Position numbers and translations under genes: made by a program
Notes under the pieces: generated by a model
The model's database searches: none
What the model was told of the DNA's origin: nothing
Seen by the model: the letters and a program-made list of their open reading frames with translations, nothing else
Shown: piece by piece, positions 1 through 11,500 of the stretch
Position numbering within the stretch: position 1 is the stretch's first letter
Layout of the letters: every line of letters begins with the position of its first letter
Assembly (NCBI RefSeq): GCF_017355365.1
Contig: NZ_JADIJR010000015.1
Span: forward strand, 1 to 64,000
Direction of reading: 5' to 3'
DNA: 64,000 nucleotides
Origin: Microbacterium sp. SD291
Lineage (GTDB): Bacteria; Actinomycetota; Actinomycetes; Actinomycetales; Microbacteriaceae

Positions 1-904
1 GGTCCAGCGGGCTCGGATCCGAGGCCTGGCCCGGGTCCGGCACCTGGCTCGGAACAGGGGCAGGAGCCGGGGCTGGTTCGCGCCGCGGAGGGGCGTCCTG
101 CGTGATGCCGGGAACGTAGGCGATCAGCGAACCGGCATCCGCCACCGGCGCTGCGGGGGAGACTGGCGCCGCGGGGCGCGCGGCCTCCGCGGGGAAGCTC
201 GGTGAGCCCGTCGGGAAGGCGGGCGGCAGCGGGGTCTGCGACGCCCCGGCCGGCGCGGCGAACGAACCGGGAGCCGAGGATGGCGCGGGCAGGCCCGGCA
301 CCACAGGGAAGGCCGGAGCGGAGGGGAAGGCGGGCGCAGCCGGGAACGCCGGGGCGGCCTGGTTCGCCGGTGCCACCGGGAAGCCGGGCAGCACGGGCGG
401 CGTCGGCTGCGCAGCGGGTGCCGCCGACGCGGCAGCGGGAGCGGACGCACCGGCGGCGCGAGCATCCAGCATCACCGACTTCGCGACCTTGTCGTGCCAT
501 CCCTGGAACCTGCCGGAGCCGTCGAACAGCGGCGTGAAGTACCCGACGACGAACCCGGCTGCGAGGCCGAAGACGATGTTGCGCAGGAGCGCTCGTCCGA
601 AGCCGAGCGGTCCCCCGCTGGACTCCGACACGAGCCGGAGACCCTGCGCGCGCATGCCGATCGAGCCTCTGCCCGCCTGCATCATCGTGTAGACCACGTA
701 CCAGCCGAGCAGCAGCAGCCCCACGACGGGGCCGCCGATCGCGACGGTGGAGAGCATCGTCTGCGGATCACCGCCGGCATAGGCTGCGGCCACGAGGCCG
801 CCGGCCAGCAGGACGGCGATCCCGTTCGCGATCAGGGCGTCGATCAGATAGGCGACCGCGCGCCGGGAGACCGGCGCGATGTGGTCGAACGCGAGCTGCG
901 TCAT
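1..904 (-). CDS. RDD family membrane protein (3' end outside window)
   Basis: Reading from the ATG at 904, the protein opens MTQLAFDHIAPVSRRAVAYL, followed by two hydrophobic segments (about residues 17-40 and 50-70) and a conserved GSIGMRAQGLRLV stretch typical of RDD-domain membrane proteins. After about residue 145 the chain becomes a long Ala/Pro-rich, low-complexity region that continues past the window edge, so the C-terminus and any further domain cannot be seen. In related actinobacteria such tails often precede an FHA domain, but that is inference. The start codon overlaps the stop of the transglutaminase-like gene (ATGA), so it is translationally coupled to the moxR-DUF58-tgpA operon. 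The function of RDD proteins in such loci is not established. Confidence 0.8.
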   Translation of the reverse strand, partial: MTQLAFDHIAPVSRRAVAYLIDALIANGIAVLLAGGLVAAAYAGGDPQTMLSTVAIGGPVVGLLLLGWYVVYTMMQAGRGSIGMRAQGLRLVSESSGGPLGFGRALLRNIVFGLAAGFVVGYFTPLFDGSGRFQGWHDKVAKSVMLDARAAGASAPAAASAAPAAQPTPPVLPGFPVAPANQAAPAFPAAPAFPSAPAFPVVPGLPAPSSAPGSFAAPAGASQTPLPPAFPTGSPSFPAEAARPAAPVSPAAPVADAGSLIAYVPGITQDAPPRREPAPAPAPVPSQVPDPGQASDPSPLD

Positions 905-3306
905 GGGTTCTCGCTCTCGGGTGCAGAGGACGTCATCGTACTGTTCTCACTTCTGATCGTGCCAGGTTCACGACCCACGCGCGCCGCGGCGGCGTCCTTG
1001 AGGCTCTGCAGTCCGGCGGAGACGGCGGTGCCGCCCATCAGCGACCGCAGACTCAGCCGCGCCTTCGCGCGCTTCCAGAAGCCGGCTTCCTTGCTGAGGC
1101 CGCCGACGATGCCGTCGACCTCGGTCCAGAACGCGTCGACGTCCTCGGCGGTCGGCTCGCTCGGTCCGAACACGCCCGAGTCGGCGCGGTCGGCTAGCGC
1201 GGTGACCTGCGGGATGCTGAGCGACGTCGCGACCGTCGCGGCCTCCTCCGACCTGGTGCCTCCCGGCGCGAGTCGCGCTCCGTAGTCGACGGCGCGGTCG
1301 GTGAGCTCGTCCCATCCGCCGCTGATGCGGTCCGCGGTGCGGGCGGCGCTGCGCCGGGTGCGGCGCCTGGCCGCCTTCCACGCGCCGATCACGATGAACG
1401 GAGACGCGAGCAGAGCCAGGATGCCGAGCGAGATGCCGCCGATCGCGAGGATCGTGCCGATGATGCCGAGGATGTTGAGGTTCTCCTCCTCGCCCTTGCG
1501 GTCGTCGGGGAGGGTCGGCGGAAGGTCGACCGGCTCCTGCGGCGGGGGCGGCGGCTGCAGCACCTGCGGCTTCGGATCGACCTTGGGCTTGGTGTTCTGG
1601 TCGTTCGGGACCTTGTCCTCTGGCGGCGTCGGGTTGAACGTCAGCCAGCCGATGCCGTCGAAGTTCACCTCGACCCAGGCGTGCACGTTGTCGCCGGTCG
1701 CCGCGAACTCGGGGTCGCCGGCCTGCTCCTCGTCAGGGTAGAAGCCCATCACGACACGGGCGGGGATCCCGACCTCACGAGCGAGCAGCGCCATCGCGAC
1801 GGCGTACTGCTCGTCGTCGCCGATCATCTGGTCGCCGCCGATGAGCGTCGAGATGCGCTCGGCGGTGTGACCGGCGCGGGAGAGGACCTCCCCCTCGAGC
1901 CCGTGGCTGAAGAAGCCGCCATCCGCCAGGAAGGTCTCCAGCGCCCGCACCTGCTCGATCGGCGACTCCGCACCGGCCACGGTCTCGGACGCGAGAGTGG
2001 TGAGCTCCTCCGGCACGTTGCTCTGCGTGGGCAGCGGCACCTTGCCGAACTCGACTTCGGCGAGCTGCTCGTCGTCGAGGTCTGCGGGGATCACCGTATC
2101 CACGGTGTAGGTGTCGCCGCTCTTCAGCTTCGCGGTCACGACCGCGGTGCCGGTCTCGGCGTTGTAGAAGCCCGAGCGGCGCAGCTCCTCGGCACGGTCG
2201 CCGGTGAACTCGATCGCGGAGACCGCACCGGCATCCGGGACCCACACTCCGCTGTACTCGTCGATCTCGACCTTGAGGGTGACCGGGATCCCCTCGGCAT
2301 CCGGCGACATGTTCGACCGCAGCGGGCCGAACGCGCTCGACGAACCAGGCCCGCCGTCGGTGACGTTGTAGACCATGCCGTCGTATTGATCCATCACGGC
2401 CGTGCGCACGCGCGCGCCCTTGGGCAGGCCCTGCATGGTGAACAGGGTGTCGTCGGCCTCGTCGCGGACGTTCTTGCGGAACGCCTGCAGCGGGCTCGGG
2501 TAGTCGCGGACGTCGAACGGCGGGATGATGACGTCGCGGAACACATGGCGCGGCTGCAGAGGAGCCGCGATCGCGCTCGAGACGACACCGGCGCCTCCGG
2601 CGACGGCGAGCACGGCGACTCCGGCGAGCAGCCTGCGCATCCGCATGTGCGCTGCCCGCGACGGGTCGACCTCGCCCACCGAGATCGCCGCGTTCTGCGG
2701 AGCCCAGAGCTGTCGCAGCGCCAGCCAGGCGATGCTGAAGACCGCGAACGCGATGCCCTGGATGACGGGGAACGCGGGCTCGGGCGTGCCGAGAGCGATC
2801 ACCAGGATGAGCATGAAACCGGCGGGCAGCAGCGCCCACGCGACGTGCGGCAGCCGCAGCCCGAATGAGGCGGTGAGCACGCTGATCACGAGCGACAGCA
2901 GGAACGGCACGATGAGGTGGCCGTCGGCCGCGGAGACCGGAGCGACGGTCGTGAGCAGCTGCTTCCAGGAGGTGACCGTGCCGAGCGCGAGACCCTGCAG
3001 GGTCTCCAACGTCGGGACGACGCCGGCGATCGTCGTGTGCGCAAGGGCGAGCGCGCCGCCGAAGACGAAGTACGCGGCGACCGTCAGGCCGGTGACGATC
3101 AGGATGCCCCAGCGGCGCCAGGCCGAGACTGCGGCGATCGCGAGGCCGATGACGAGTCCGCCGACAGCGGCGGGCAGGTATGCGGGACCGGCGAAGGTCG
3201 GCCAGAAGCCGGCGATCGCGACCAGCACGAGGGATGCCGCGATGCCGAGGTCGAGGATCCAGCGGCGCAGCGGCAAGGGCGTGCGTTCTGCGGGGAGCGA
3301 GGTCAT
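901..3306 (-). CDS. TgpA-like membrane protein with inactive transglutaminase core
   Basis: 801 residues. The N-terminal third carries several membrane segments (about residues 15-260, DUF3488/TgpA type). A large extracytoplasmic part with a transglutaminase-like core follows (about 420-565), then a Pro-rich linker, one more membrane helix near 615-640 and a cytoplasmic tail. The core keeps the surrounding motif AMALLAREVGIPARVVMGF and the histidine of NVHAWVEV (His542). The position of the catalytic Cys is Asp498, in GDDEQYA, and the usual Asp of the DPTP motif is Asn558, in FNPTPP. It therefore probably does not catalyse cross-linking or proteolysis and may bind protein instead. It overlaps both neighbours by 4 bp (DUF58 upstream, RDD downstream), so one operon is nearly certain. 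Confidence 0.88.
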   Translation of the reverse strand: MTSLPAERTPLPLRRWILDLGIAASLVLVAIAGFWPTFAGPAYLPAAVGGLVIGLAIAAVSAWRRWGILIVTGLTVAAYFVFGGALALAHTTIAGVVPTLETLQGLALGTVTSWKQLLTTVAPVSAADGHLIVPFLLSLVISVLTASFGLRLPHVAWALLPAGFMLILVIALGTPEPAFPVIQGIAFAVFSIAWLALRQLWAPQNAAISVGEVDPSRAAHMRMRRLLAGVAVLAVAGGAGVVSSAIAAPLQPRHVFRDVIIPPFDVRDYPSPLQAFRKNVRDEADDTLFTMQGLPKGARVRTAVMDQYDGMVYNVTDGGPGSSSAFGPLRSNMSPDAEGIPVTLKVEIDEYSGVWVPDAGAVSAIEFTGDRAEELRRSGFYNAETGTAVVTAKLKSGDTYTVDTVIPADLDDEQLAEVEFGKVPLPTQSNVPEELTTLASETVAGAESPIEQVRALETFLADGGFFSHGLEGEVLSRAGHTAERISTLIGGDQMIGDDEQYAVAMALLAREVGIPARVVMGFYPDEEQAGDPEFAATGDNVHAWVEVNFDGIGWLTFNPTPPEDKVPNDQNTKPKVDPKPQVLQPPPPPQEPVDLPPTLPDDRKGEEENLNILGIIGTILAIGGISLGILALLASPFIVIGAWKAARRRTRRSAARTADRISGGWDELTDRAVDYGARLAPGGTRSEEAATVATSLSIPQVTALADRADSGVFGPSEPTAEDVDAFWTEVDGIVGGLSKEAGFWKRAKARLSLRSLMGGTAVSAGLQSLKDAAAARVGREPGTIRSENSTMTSSAPESENP

Positions 3307-4565
3307 GCGAGCACCTTCTGCAGTGCGAGGGGGATCTGCTCGAGCGCCCCGATGGTCACCACGTCGGCATCGCCGATGCGACGGAGGGCCGGCGCGGTCA
3401 CGCTGCGGTCGGCGACGACGGCGAGGACGCGGGCGCCGAAGGGCAGGCGCGAGCAGGCGAGACGGAGGTCGTCGCCGCGGACCTTCGATCCGCAGACGAG
3501 GACGACGACGCTCGCGAGGGGCATCGTCCGGGAGAGGACTCCGGCGAGATGGTCGATGCCGCCGTCTCGGGGCTTCGAGTTCTCCACCGCGGCGAGCGAG
3601 TCCAGGAGCTGCTTGCCGGTGCCGGCCGCGAGCTCCCGCCCCTGCACGCGCACGTCGACCCGCTGGGAGTCGCTGATCGCGCGCAGGCCGATGGAGCCGG
3701 CGGCCGAGATCGCGAGCTCGAAGTCGTCGTCGGTGGCGTAGTCGCCGGAGGAGGTCGACAGGCCGATCACGAAGTGGGACCGGCGGGTCTCCTCGTACTG
3801 GCGGACCATCATCGTGCCGGTGCGTGCCGTCGAGCGCCAGTGCACGTGGCGGAGATCGTCGCCCGGCTGGTACTCGAGCAGCGCATGGAAGGACACGTCG
3901 TCACGCGACAGGTCGGCAGCGGGAAGGCCCTCGAGGTCGCGGAGGAAGCCGAGCGACTGCCCTTCGAACAGCACGGTGCGCGGATGCACGTACAGGTCGA
4001 CCGGGTCGTCACGGCGATGCGCCCTCTCGAACAGCCCGAGCGGGTCGCCGCGGACGACGCTCACGGGACCGACCTGCACCACACCGCGCTTCTGCGTGGG
4101 GATGGCGAAGAGCTCCTCCGCCTCCTCCCCGGGAGCGAGGCGCTGGATCCCGAACTCGCCGCGACCGGAGCCGACGGGAAGCACGACGCGAGAGGGCAGG
4201 ATCGCCCTGCTCCCCCTGTTCGCGAGCGTCAGGGCGCCGACGGCGCGCTCGCCCACGACGACGCGGGTGCGGGCGAGGTCGAGTGCGACGTCGTAGGCCG
4301 TGCGTCCGATCAGGAACAGCGCGCAGATCACCACGGTGAGCGCGATGACGACCGCCGCGACGGTGAACTCCGCCCATCCGGCGATCTGCCCGAGGATCCA
4401 GAAGCCGACGGCGAGCGCCATCAGCACCCACGCCAGCGGACGGATCGCCGCGGTGATCATCCGGAGGCGCGCCAGCACGCGCGCACCGATGACCGCCGCG
4501 ATGTCGCGCCAGCCGGCGTCGCGATCGATCGGCGCGGTCGGCGCCTGGAGGGCCTCCGTCGTCAT
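3303..4565 (-). CDS. DUF58 domain protein
   Basis: 420 residues. Two adjacent membrane helices near residues 40-90 anchor the protein. The signature block of the family is clear: LLEYQPGDDLRHVHWRSTAR, followed by a VRQYE segment; the C-terminal half resembles a von Willebrand A-like fold. I chose the ATG at 4565 because it overlaps the MoxR stop codon (TGATG); the open frame extends further upstream but that part is non-coding in character. DUF58 proteins are regularly encoded next to MoxR ATPases and transglutaminase-like membrane proteins, as here, and are thought to be partners or clients of MoxR. The exact role is unknown. Confidence 0.9.
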   Translation of the reverse strand: MTTEALQAPTAPIDRDAGWRDIAAVIGARVLARLRMITAAIRPLAWVLMALAVGFWILGQIAGWAEFTVAAVVIALTVVICALFLIGRTAYDVALDLARTRVVVGERAVGALTLANRGSRAILPSRVVLPVGSGRGEFGIQRLAPGEEAEELFAIPTQKRGVVQVGPVSVVRGDPLGLFERAHRRDDPVDLYVHPRTVLFEGQSLGFLRDLEGLPAADLSRDDVSFHALLEYQPGDDLRHVHWRSTARTGTMMVRQYEETRRSHFVIGLSTSSGDYATDDDFELAISAAGSIGLRAISDSQRVDVRVQGRELAAGTGKQLLDSLAAVENSKPRDGGIDHLAGVLSRTMPLASVVVLVCGSKVRGDDLRLACSRLPFGARVLAVVADRSVTAPALRRIGDADVVTIGALEQIPLALQKVLA

Positions 4566-5536
4566 CAGGCCGCCGTTCGCGCCTGCGGCGCCGCCACGGC
4601 GTCGAGCACCCGGGCGATCACGGTGTCGCTCGACGTGCCGGCGAACTCCGCCTCGGCGTCCAGCAGCAGACGGTGCTGCCACACGGGACGGGCGAGCGTC
4701 TTGATGTCGTCGGGCAGCACGAAGTGCCGGCCGTGCGCCGCGGCCCAGATCTTGGCCATGCGGATCATCGCGATCGCCCCTCGGACCGAGACGCCCAGGC
4801 GGATCGCCGCGTCCTCGCGGGTCGCCTCGGCGAGCTCCGCGACGTAGCGGAGCACGGCAGACTCGACGTGCACCGACGCGCCGAGGTCGGCCATGTCGGC
4901 GACGGCGCCGGTGGTGATGACCGCGGAGAGCCCGGCGGACGGGTTGCGATCGGATGCTCCCGCGAGGATGCTCTCGGTGATGGCGAGGTCGGGGTAGCCG
5001 ATCGATGTCTTGATGAGGAAGCGGTCGAGCTGCGCCTCGGGGAGCTTGTACGTTCCCGCCTGCTCGATCGGGTTCTGCGTCGCGATGACGAGGAACGGGC
5101 GGCCGGCCTCGTGCGTGACGCCGTCGACCGTGACGCGCGACTCCTCCATCACCTCGAGCAGAGCGGACTGCGTCTTCGGCGAGGCGCGGTTGATCTCGTC
5201 GGCGAGCACGATGGACGCGAAGATCGGTCCCTTGTGGAACTCGAACCGGTGCGACTGCTGGTCGTAGATCGTCACGCCGGTGACGTCGGAGGGCAGCAGG
5301 TCGGGCGTGAACTGGATGCGCGCACTGGTGCCCTGCACTGTGGCGGCGAGCGCCTTCGCGAGGCTGGTCTTGCCGGTGCCCGGCGCGTCCTCCAGCAGCA
5401 CGTGTCCTTCGGCGAGCATCGCCGCCAGGACCAGGCTGACGATCTCGCGCTTGCCCTGGACGGCCTTGTCGATGTTGTCGACGAGGCGCTGGAAGGTGCC
5501 CTGGAACCAGGCGGCCTGTTCGGGGGTCATGCTCAT
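4565..5536 (-). CDS. MoxR family AAA+ ATPase
   Basis: 323 residues. Walker A is EDAPGTGKTSLAKAL (about residues 48-62), Walker B is IVLADEINRA (about 105-114), and sensor 1 is VIATQNPIEQAGTYKLPEAQ (about 150-170), all typical of the MoxR subgroup (AAA_3 plus lid domain). The start at 5536 is preceded by AGGAAG at a spacing of about 10 bases; a second ATG two codons later is possible. MoxR proteins act as cytoplasmic chaperone-like ATPases for the maturation of specific, often surface or membrane, complexes. It lies 46 bp after the giant cadherin/FN3 gene and overlaps DUF58 by one base, so the giant protein or the transglutaminase-like protein is a reasonable client (inference). Confidence 0.93.
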   Translation of the reverse strand: MSMTPEQAAWFQGTFQRLVDNIDKAVQGKREIVSLVLAAMLAEGHVLLEDAPGTGKTSLAKALAATVQGTSARIQFTPDLLPSDVTGVTIYDQQSHRFEFHKGPIFASIVLADEINRASPKTQSALLEVMEESRVTVDGVTHEAGRPFLVIATQNPIEQAGTYKLPEAQLDRFLIKTSIGYPDLAITESILAGASDRNPSAGLSAVITTGAVADMADLGASVHVESAVLRYVAELAEATREDAAIRLGVSVRGAIAMIRMAKIWAAAHGRHFVLPDDIKTLARPVWQHRLLLDAEAEFAGTSSDTVIARVLDAVAAPQARTAA

Positions 5537-5582
5537 GAGGTTGTCGCTTCCTGTTCTGTTCCGATCTGAGGAGGAGTCCGCA

Positions 5583-8500
5583 TCACTGCCACGTCCTCCG
5601 TTCATATTCAACGCCGTTGATGACGACCGCGGCATCGTACGCCCCGCCCCAGCGATGTCCGTGATAGCAGCCGAGGCGCTGGGATGCCTTTCCGTCCCCG
5701 CCGATCGTCACCGAATACGGCCCGCCCCACACGCCACGGTCGCCCGTGGCGTTCTCGTAGTCCACGCACTGCACGGAGTAGGTCCCGGCTGGGAAGTTCT
5801 CTGCATTCAAGTAGTACCAGGAGCAGCTGCCGTCGCTGCAGTTCGGCTGACCGTTGGCATCCCCGGATGACGTCACCCACGCCTTGGGCGGCGGTCTGGG
5901 GCCGGAGTACGCCTCGACGACCGGACTCGTGATCTGCTGCCCGGCGGAATCGGTGACCCTGACCTGGATCCAGTGGCGCTCCGAGTAGGCGTTGCCCCGC
6001 GTGTAGCTTCCGCTGAGGGCCTGAGCCGTGAATCCTCCGCCGTCGATCTCGATCTCGACCCTGGTGATCGAGCGTCCGTTCGCCGAGGGAGACGCGTCCC
6101 ACGACAGCGTGACGCTGGTCGGGTTCTGGGTGGCTCCCACCCGGGGCTGCCTCAGGGGTCCGTAAGGGTTCCCCGTCACGCCGCTGGAAGCGGCTCCGGG
6201 GTACTGGGTCCCGTCCACGGTCGCGAGAGCGCGCACCGTGACGGTGTAGTTCTGGCCGTTGTTCAGGCCACCGATCCTGTTGCCGGACGGCAGGTTCGCC
6301 CAGCTGCCCCCGCCGTTGAGCGAGTACTGGTAGACGGTCTCGCCTGTCGAGGCGCCGTTGCGCGAACCGGGTGTGTAGGAGACCTCGAGCGCCTGGTCGA
6401 GCTCGCGCACCGAAACGCCGGTGGGAGCGCCGGGCCGGTTCACCCCACGGCGCGGAGCCGAAGGATCGCTCCAGCCGCCCCACCCCGCTTTGTTGTGCGC
6501 CTGGATCCGGTAGGTGTACGGAGTCTCCGACGTCGGCACCGTGACGGCCTGGGAGGTGGCGGTCGCGCCGGGCGTGATGGTGCGCACGAGCTGCGAGCCG
6601 TTGTACACCTCCAGCTTGTAGCTGTCGATAGCGTCGCCGTTGTTGGCAGGCGGCTGCCAGTTCACCTGCATCTGCGCCTGCTCGCCGACGCCCTGGATCT
6701 CCTGTGTGGTCGGCGCAGCGGGCTGCACCGGCGGGCCGGCGGGGATCTCGGATGCCGACCAGTTGCTCCAGCTCGAGGCCTCCGGCGCCTGGTTGTGCGC
6801 CTGGATCTTCACCTGGTAGTTCGAGCCGTTCTCCAGCCCCTCCCAGACCATCGAGTTGCCGGTGGCGGTCTTCTGCGTGATCCCGGACGGCGGGGCCGGG
6901 GAGATCTCCAGCGTGTAGCTCTCCACGGGAGAACCGGGAGTGGTCGGCGTCTCCCACGCGATCGCGAGCGACCTGTCGCCGAACTTCAGCGTCGGCGGGT
7001 TCGGCGTGTCGGGCCTGGCATCCGGACGAGCCTCTTCGGAGACCGCGGAAGGCTCTCCCTCGCCGACCCGGTTGGTCGCCGTCACCTGGAACGTGTACTT
7101 CACGTTGTTCGTGAGACCTTCGAGGGTGCAGGTGGTCGACTCGCACTCCTTGGAGTACGCACTCCCCTGCACCGACTTCACGGTGTACTTCGTGATCTCG
7201 GCGCCGTTGTTCGACGGCGCGGAGTAGGAGAGCACCACGGTGCGGTCCTGCACACTCGTGACCGTGGGGACGCCAGGGGCGTCCGGCACGCCCTGCACGG
7301 TGACGACGATCTGGCCGTTCGCCTCACGTTCGGCATCCTTCGTGGCGTCCTGGATGCGATAGCGAACCACCAGCACGCCGACGAAGTCGGCTGCAGGGGT
7401 GACCACGACCTCGTCGCCGTCGACCGTCGCGCCTCCAGAGCCGGACTCCGTGGAGGCGGTGAGCAGCTTGAGCGGTGTCTCGGGGAACGGGTTGAAGTCG
7501 TTCGCCAGCACCGGGACCGAGATGCTCTCGCCCTGATCCGCCTGCGCGACGGTGTCGGTGTTGGCGGCGGGCAGCGATCGTGTCGACGCGCCGACCCGCA
7601 CCAGGACCGTGCCACCTATCGGCTCCGTCACGCCGTCGGTGATGCGCAGCGTGAGCGAGGCGACGGTGCCCTTCTTCACGTCGGACGATGCCTCGACGCG
7701 AAGCTCGTCGCCGTCGACCTTCGCGGTGATGCCGTCGCCGTCCCCGTCGACGAGCGTGTAGTCGTGTTTGCCCTCGTCATCGGGATCCGGGTCCGTGGTG
7801 AGTGCCGCGAGGTCCAGCGTCATCGGCTTCTCGCCAGGGGCGACATCCATCTGGGCGCCGACGAACATCGGCTGCTGGTTGGCCGGCGGGAGCACTTCGA
7901 TCGGGATGGTGAGTGTGGCCTTGCGCCCTTCGGGATCGTCCGGTCCGTCGCCGTCGGTGACCTCGAACGTGATCGCGTCCTGACCGAAGTACCCGGCCGC
8001 CGAGGTGTACACCAGGGTCTTCTCGTCCTTGACGAGATCAGAGCCGTCGGCATTGAGGGCGCCGACCTTCGCGTGCTCCGTGATCCGTGCCGTGCCCCCG
8101 CCCGCGACGGTGACGTACTCCGACAGCGGCAGCTCCTTCGTCTCGCCGCTGACGACTTCGACCGGCTTGGTCGAGTCGAGGGAGGGACGCAGTCCCGATT
8201 CAGCGGGGACGAAGATGAACGCCGACGCCGCGAGTCCGTCCTGATCCGTGAGGGTGTAGCGGATCAGCTGCAGCTCGTCGGTGACCGTGACGCGGACCCG
8301 GCCGTTCTCGAGCAGTGTGGCGCCGCGCCCGAGCTCCAGGTCGAGACGGTCGGTCGTTCCGTCGGGATCCTCGTCGTTCTCGAGAATCTCGATGTCGGCG
8401 CTCAGGCTGTCGTCTCCGAGGTCCTCCGGTCGCACGCGGTCGTCGCGGGCGATCGGGGCCTGCAGGGGGACCTCGTCATCGACGGTGACCTGCAGCACCG

Positions 8501-11500
8501 CGGAGGCCGTCGCCCCGCGGGCGTCTCTGATCGTGTACTGCAGCGACGTCTCGAGTGACTTCTCCGGCGCCTGTACCAGCACACGGTCGCCGGACACGCG
8601 CGCTTCCACGCCCTGATCGGTCGGCACTTCGAGTCCGTCCTCGACCAGCACGATCTCGTCACCCTCCGGGTCGGAGTCGTTCGCGAGGACAGGAACCGCG
8701 ATCTCACGGCCCGGTCGGACGACGACGGCATCCTTCACCGCATAGGGCTTCTGGTTGATCTGCTCAGCCGGCGCGATGCCGACCCGGATGGTGGCGATGC
8801 CCTCCTTGCCGAGCCGGTCGCGCACCCGGTACTTGAAGACGTCGACGCCCGTGGACCCTTCCAGGGCCTCGTACGTGAAGTAGTTCTGCCCCGTCTCGTT
8901 GATCCGGCCCTTCGACGGGTTGGAGGCGATGTCCAGGAGCTCTACGGAATCGCCGTCTGCGTCGATGCCGTCCAGCGGCACCGCGATGCTCACCTCGGAG
9001 CCGGCGAGGGCGCGTGCCACGAGGTCCCGCGGCCGCGGCGCCGCGTTGGTCTCCTCGTCGACGGGGAGGATCTGGATCGTCACATAGTCGGCGGCCTTCT
9101 GCTGACGAGAGTCGACCGCCTCATACGTGAGGTAGACGGTCTTCGCCTCGGCACCGGCCATGAAGCGCACAGTGTCCTGAGAGACGAACGCCTCGCCGTC
9201 CTCCGGCTCGACCAGCGGCTCGATCAGCTCAGGGGAGACGTGCAGCACGTCGTCGTTCGGATGCGTGTCGTTGTCGAGCACGGGAATCGTGACGACGTCA
9301 CCCGCGCGCACGGTGACCGTGTCCGGGTTGGTCAGCGGCTGCAGGAACTCCGCCGGGGCGGGGATCGGGATGACGACGACCTCGCCCTCGGCCGAGTCGG
9401 CGCCGTTCGAGATGCGGTACTTGATCCGCGCCTGGTCCTTCAGCGCGCCCTGGTCGGTGATGCGGAGGGTCTCGTGGTTGATCACCGAGACCGAGATCCC
9501 GGAGTTCTCCTCGATCGACACCGACTGCACGACGAGGATCCCGCCTGCGGGGTCCATGTCGTTGGCGAGCACGCCGATCAGCGCGTCCCCTCCGGTGGGG
9601 AGCAGCGCGACATCGCGCACGGCGATCGGCGGCAGTTCCGCCTCACTGGGCTCGAGCACGTCGATCCGGACGATGCCGTCACCGTTCTCGGGGCCGGCGG
9701 TGGCGAGATACAGCACATAGTAGGTGCCGGGCACCTGCGCCGTGAAGCTGAAGGTCTTGTTGCTGAAGTCCGGCAGCACTGTCGCTCCCAGCACCTCGTT
9801 CACGCGGCCGAGACGCAGCGGCTCGCGACCGGAGCTGGTGTCGTTCGCGAGCGGCGCGACGGTCACCTGCTCCCCGACGCGGGTGACCACATGGTCGGCG
9901 TTCGTCTTCGGCTTGGTCGAGCCCTTCGGGCGCACGTCGAGCGAGATCGTCGCGGTCGTGGTCTCGCCGAAGCCGTCGGCGACCGTGACCTGCACGTCCT
10001 TCCGGCCCTGCAGGCTCGCCGTGGCCTTGTAGGTGATCTGCCCGTCGGTGCTGAAGTCGACCTCGTCACCCGGTGCGGGGATGACGTCCTTGAGGTAGAT
10101 GTCGTCGCCGTCCGGGTCGATCCAGTCCGGAAGGATGTTGTACGAGATCGTGCCGCCGGTCTCGACGGTCAGGCTCGTCTTCCGCTTCGGGGCCGGGGCG
10201 CCGTGCGTGTCCAAGTCGTGCACGGAGAGCGTGACGACCGCGGTGTCCTTGCCCTTGCGGCCGTCGTCGGCCTCATACGTGAAGGTCGTCGAGCCCGACG
10301 CCTTCTCGTCTACCGAGATCTGCAGGGCTCCGCCGTTCTGAACCGGCTGGACGTCTCCGATGTCCGGCTGCCCGTCGGCGAGGGACGCGACGAGGACGTC
10401 GCCGTCAGGGTCGTTGTCGTTGTCCAGCACCGGCAGGAGGACGGATGCTCCTGGGCGGACGCCGAACGTGTCATCCTCGGCGATCGGGACGGTGTTCTGC
10501 TCCTTGCGCTCGGGGAGCGTCGTCTCCACCGTCTCCTCTGTCGTGTCCTCCTGGTTGTCGGTCTCCCCTTCGGGCGGGGTGAGGTCGTTCCAGTTGTCGA
10601 CGCGCTGCAGGCTCTCGTTGGCCATCCATGCGGCACCGCCGACGGCGTCGTTCAGGATGATCACGTCGCGGTTCACGCGGAACGTGAGGGAGGTGGAGTC
10701 CTCCGCCCCTTCGATCCGCTCGTTCAGGTCGTGAGCTTCACCGGCGCATTCGCGGATGAAGGTCGCCGAGCCGGCCCAGGCGCCGTACGTGCACCCGCGC
10801 AGCGATACGGGGGCGGCTGGGACGCCGTCGCTCCCCGCCGCCGTCTCGACGGGTTCGCCGCCATCCAGCGGCACGCTGAGCAGCGCGGTCTTCGTCGCGA
10901 TCGCGACGGCGGTCGCGTCGCCGGAGGCCTGCTGCAGCACGGCATCCGCCGCACCGGCGATCTCGGTGCGGAATCCGCCTGGCGTGGTCACGACGCCCGC
11001 CGCGACATCGAGAACGATCGGAATGCGGCCCACTGCGGTGATGCGCGGGGCCGCGGAGTCATCGATGTCGCCGACGGATGCCGTGGACGGCTCGAGCGGC
11101 TCTCCCTCGTTGTCGACCGGCACCGTGACGATCTCGCCGCGTTCCGCCGACAGGCCGAAGACGGTTCCGTCGTGCGCGACGGCCACATCGGCGTTCGCGC
11201 CCAGCTCGACGGTCGGCTCGGCCGATTCGATCTCGAAGGAGGCCAGCCCGCGGACCGGCACGACCCAGAGGTCGCCTGACTTCTGGTCGAGGACCGCCGC
11301 GGTGGCGTCGCCGAGGGCGACCTTCGCTGACGCGGGGATCGTCGCGGAATCGCCGAGTGAAACTCGGGCGGGGTCGATCGCGGTGACCGTCGATCCGGTC
11401 CTGTCGACGACGACGACGTTCTTCTCGTCCTGGAGGATGTCGTAGTTCTCGCCCGTGGTGCGCAGGCCGCCGTCGAGAACCGTGGACTCGTGGTTGAAGT

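Noticed and set aside
5973..11279. Long open frames on the plus strand across the giant genes (861 and 679 codons)
   Set aside because: They are antisense shadows of a GC-rich gene: Arg/Gly/His-rich, no domain, and the opposite strand has clear domain structure.
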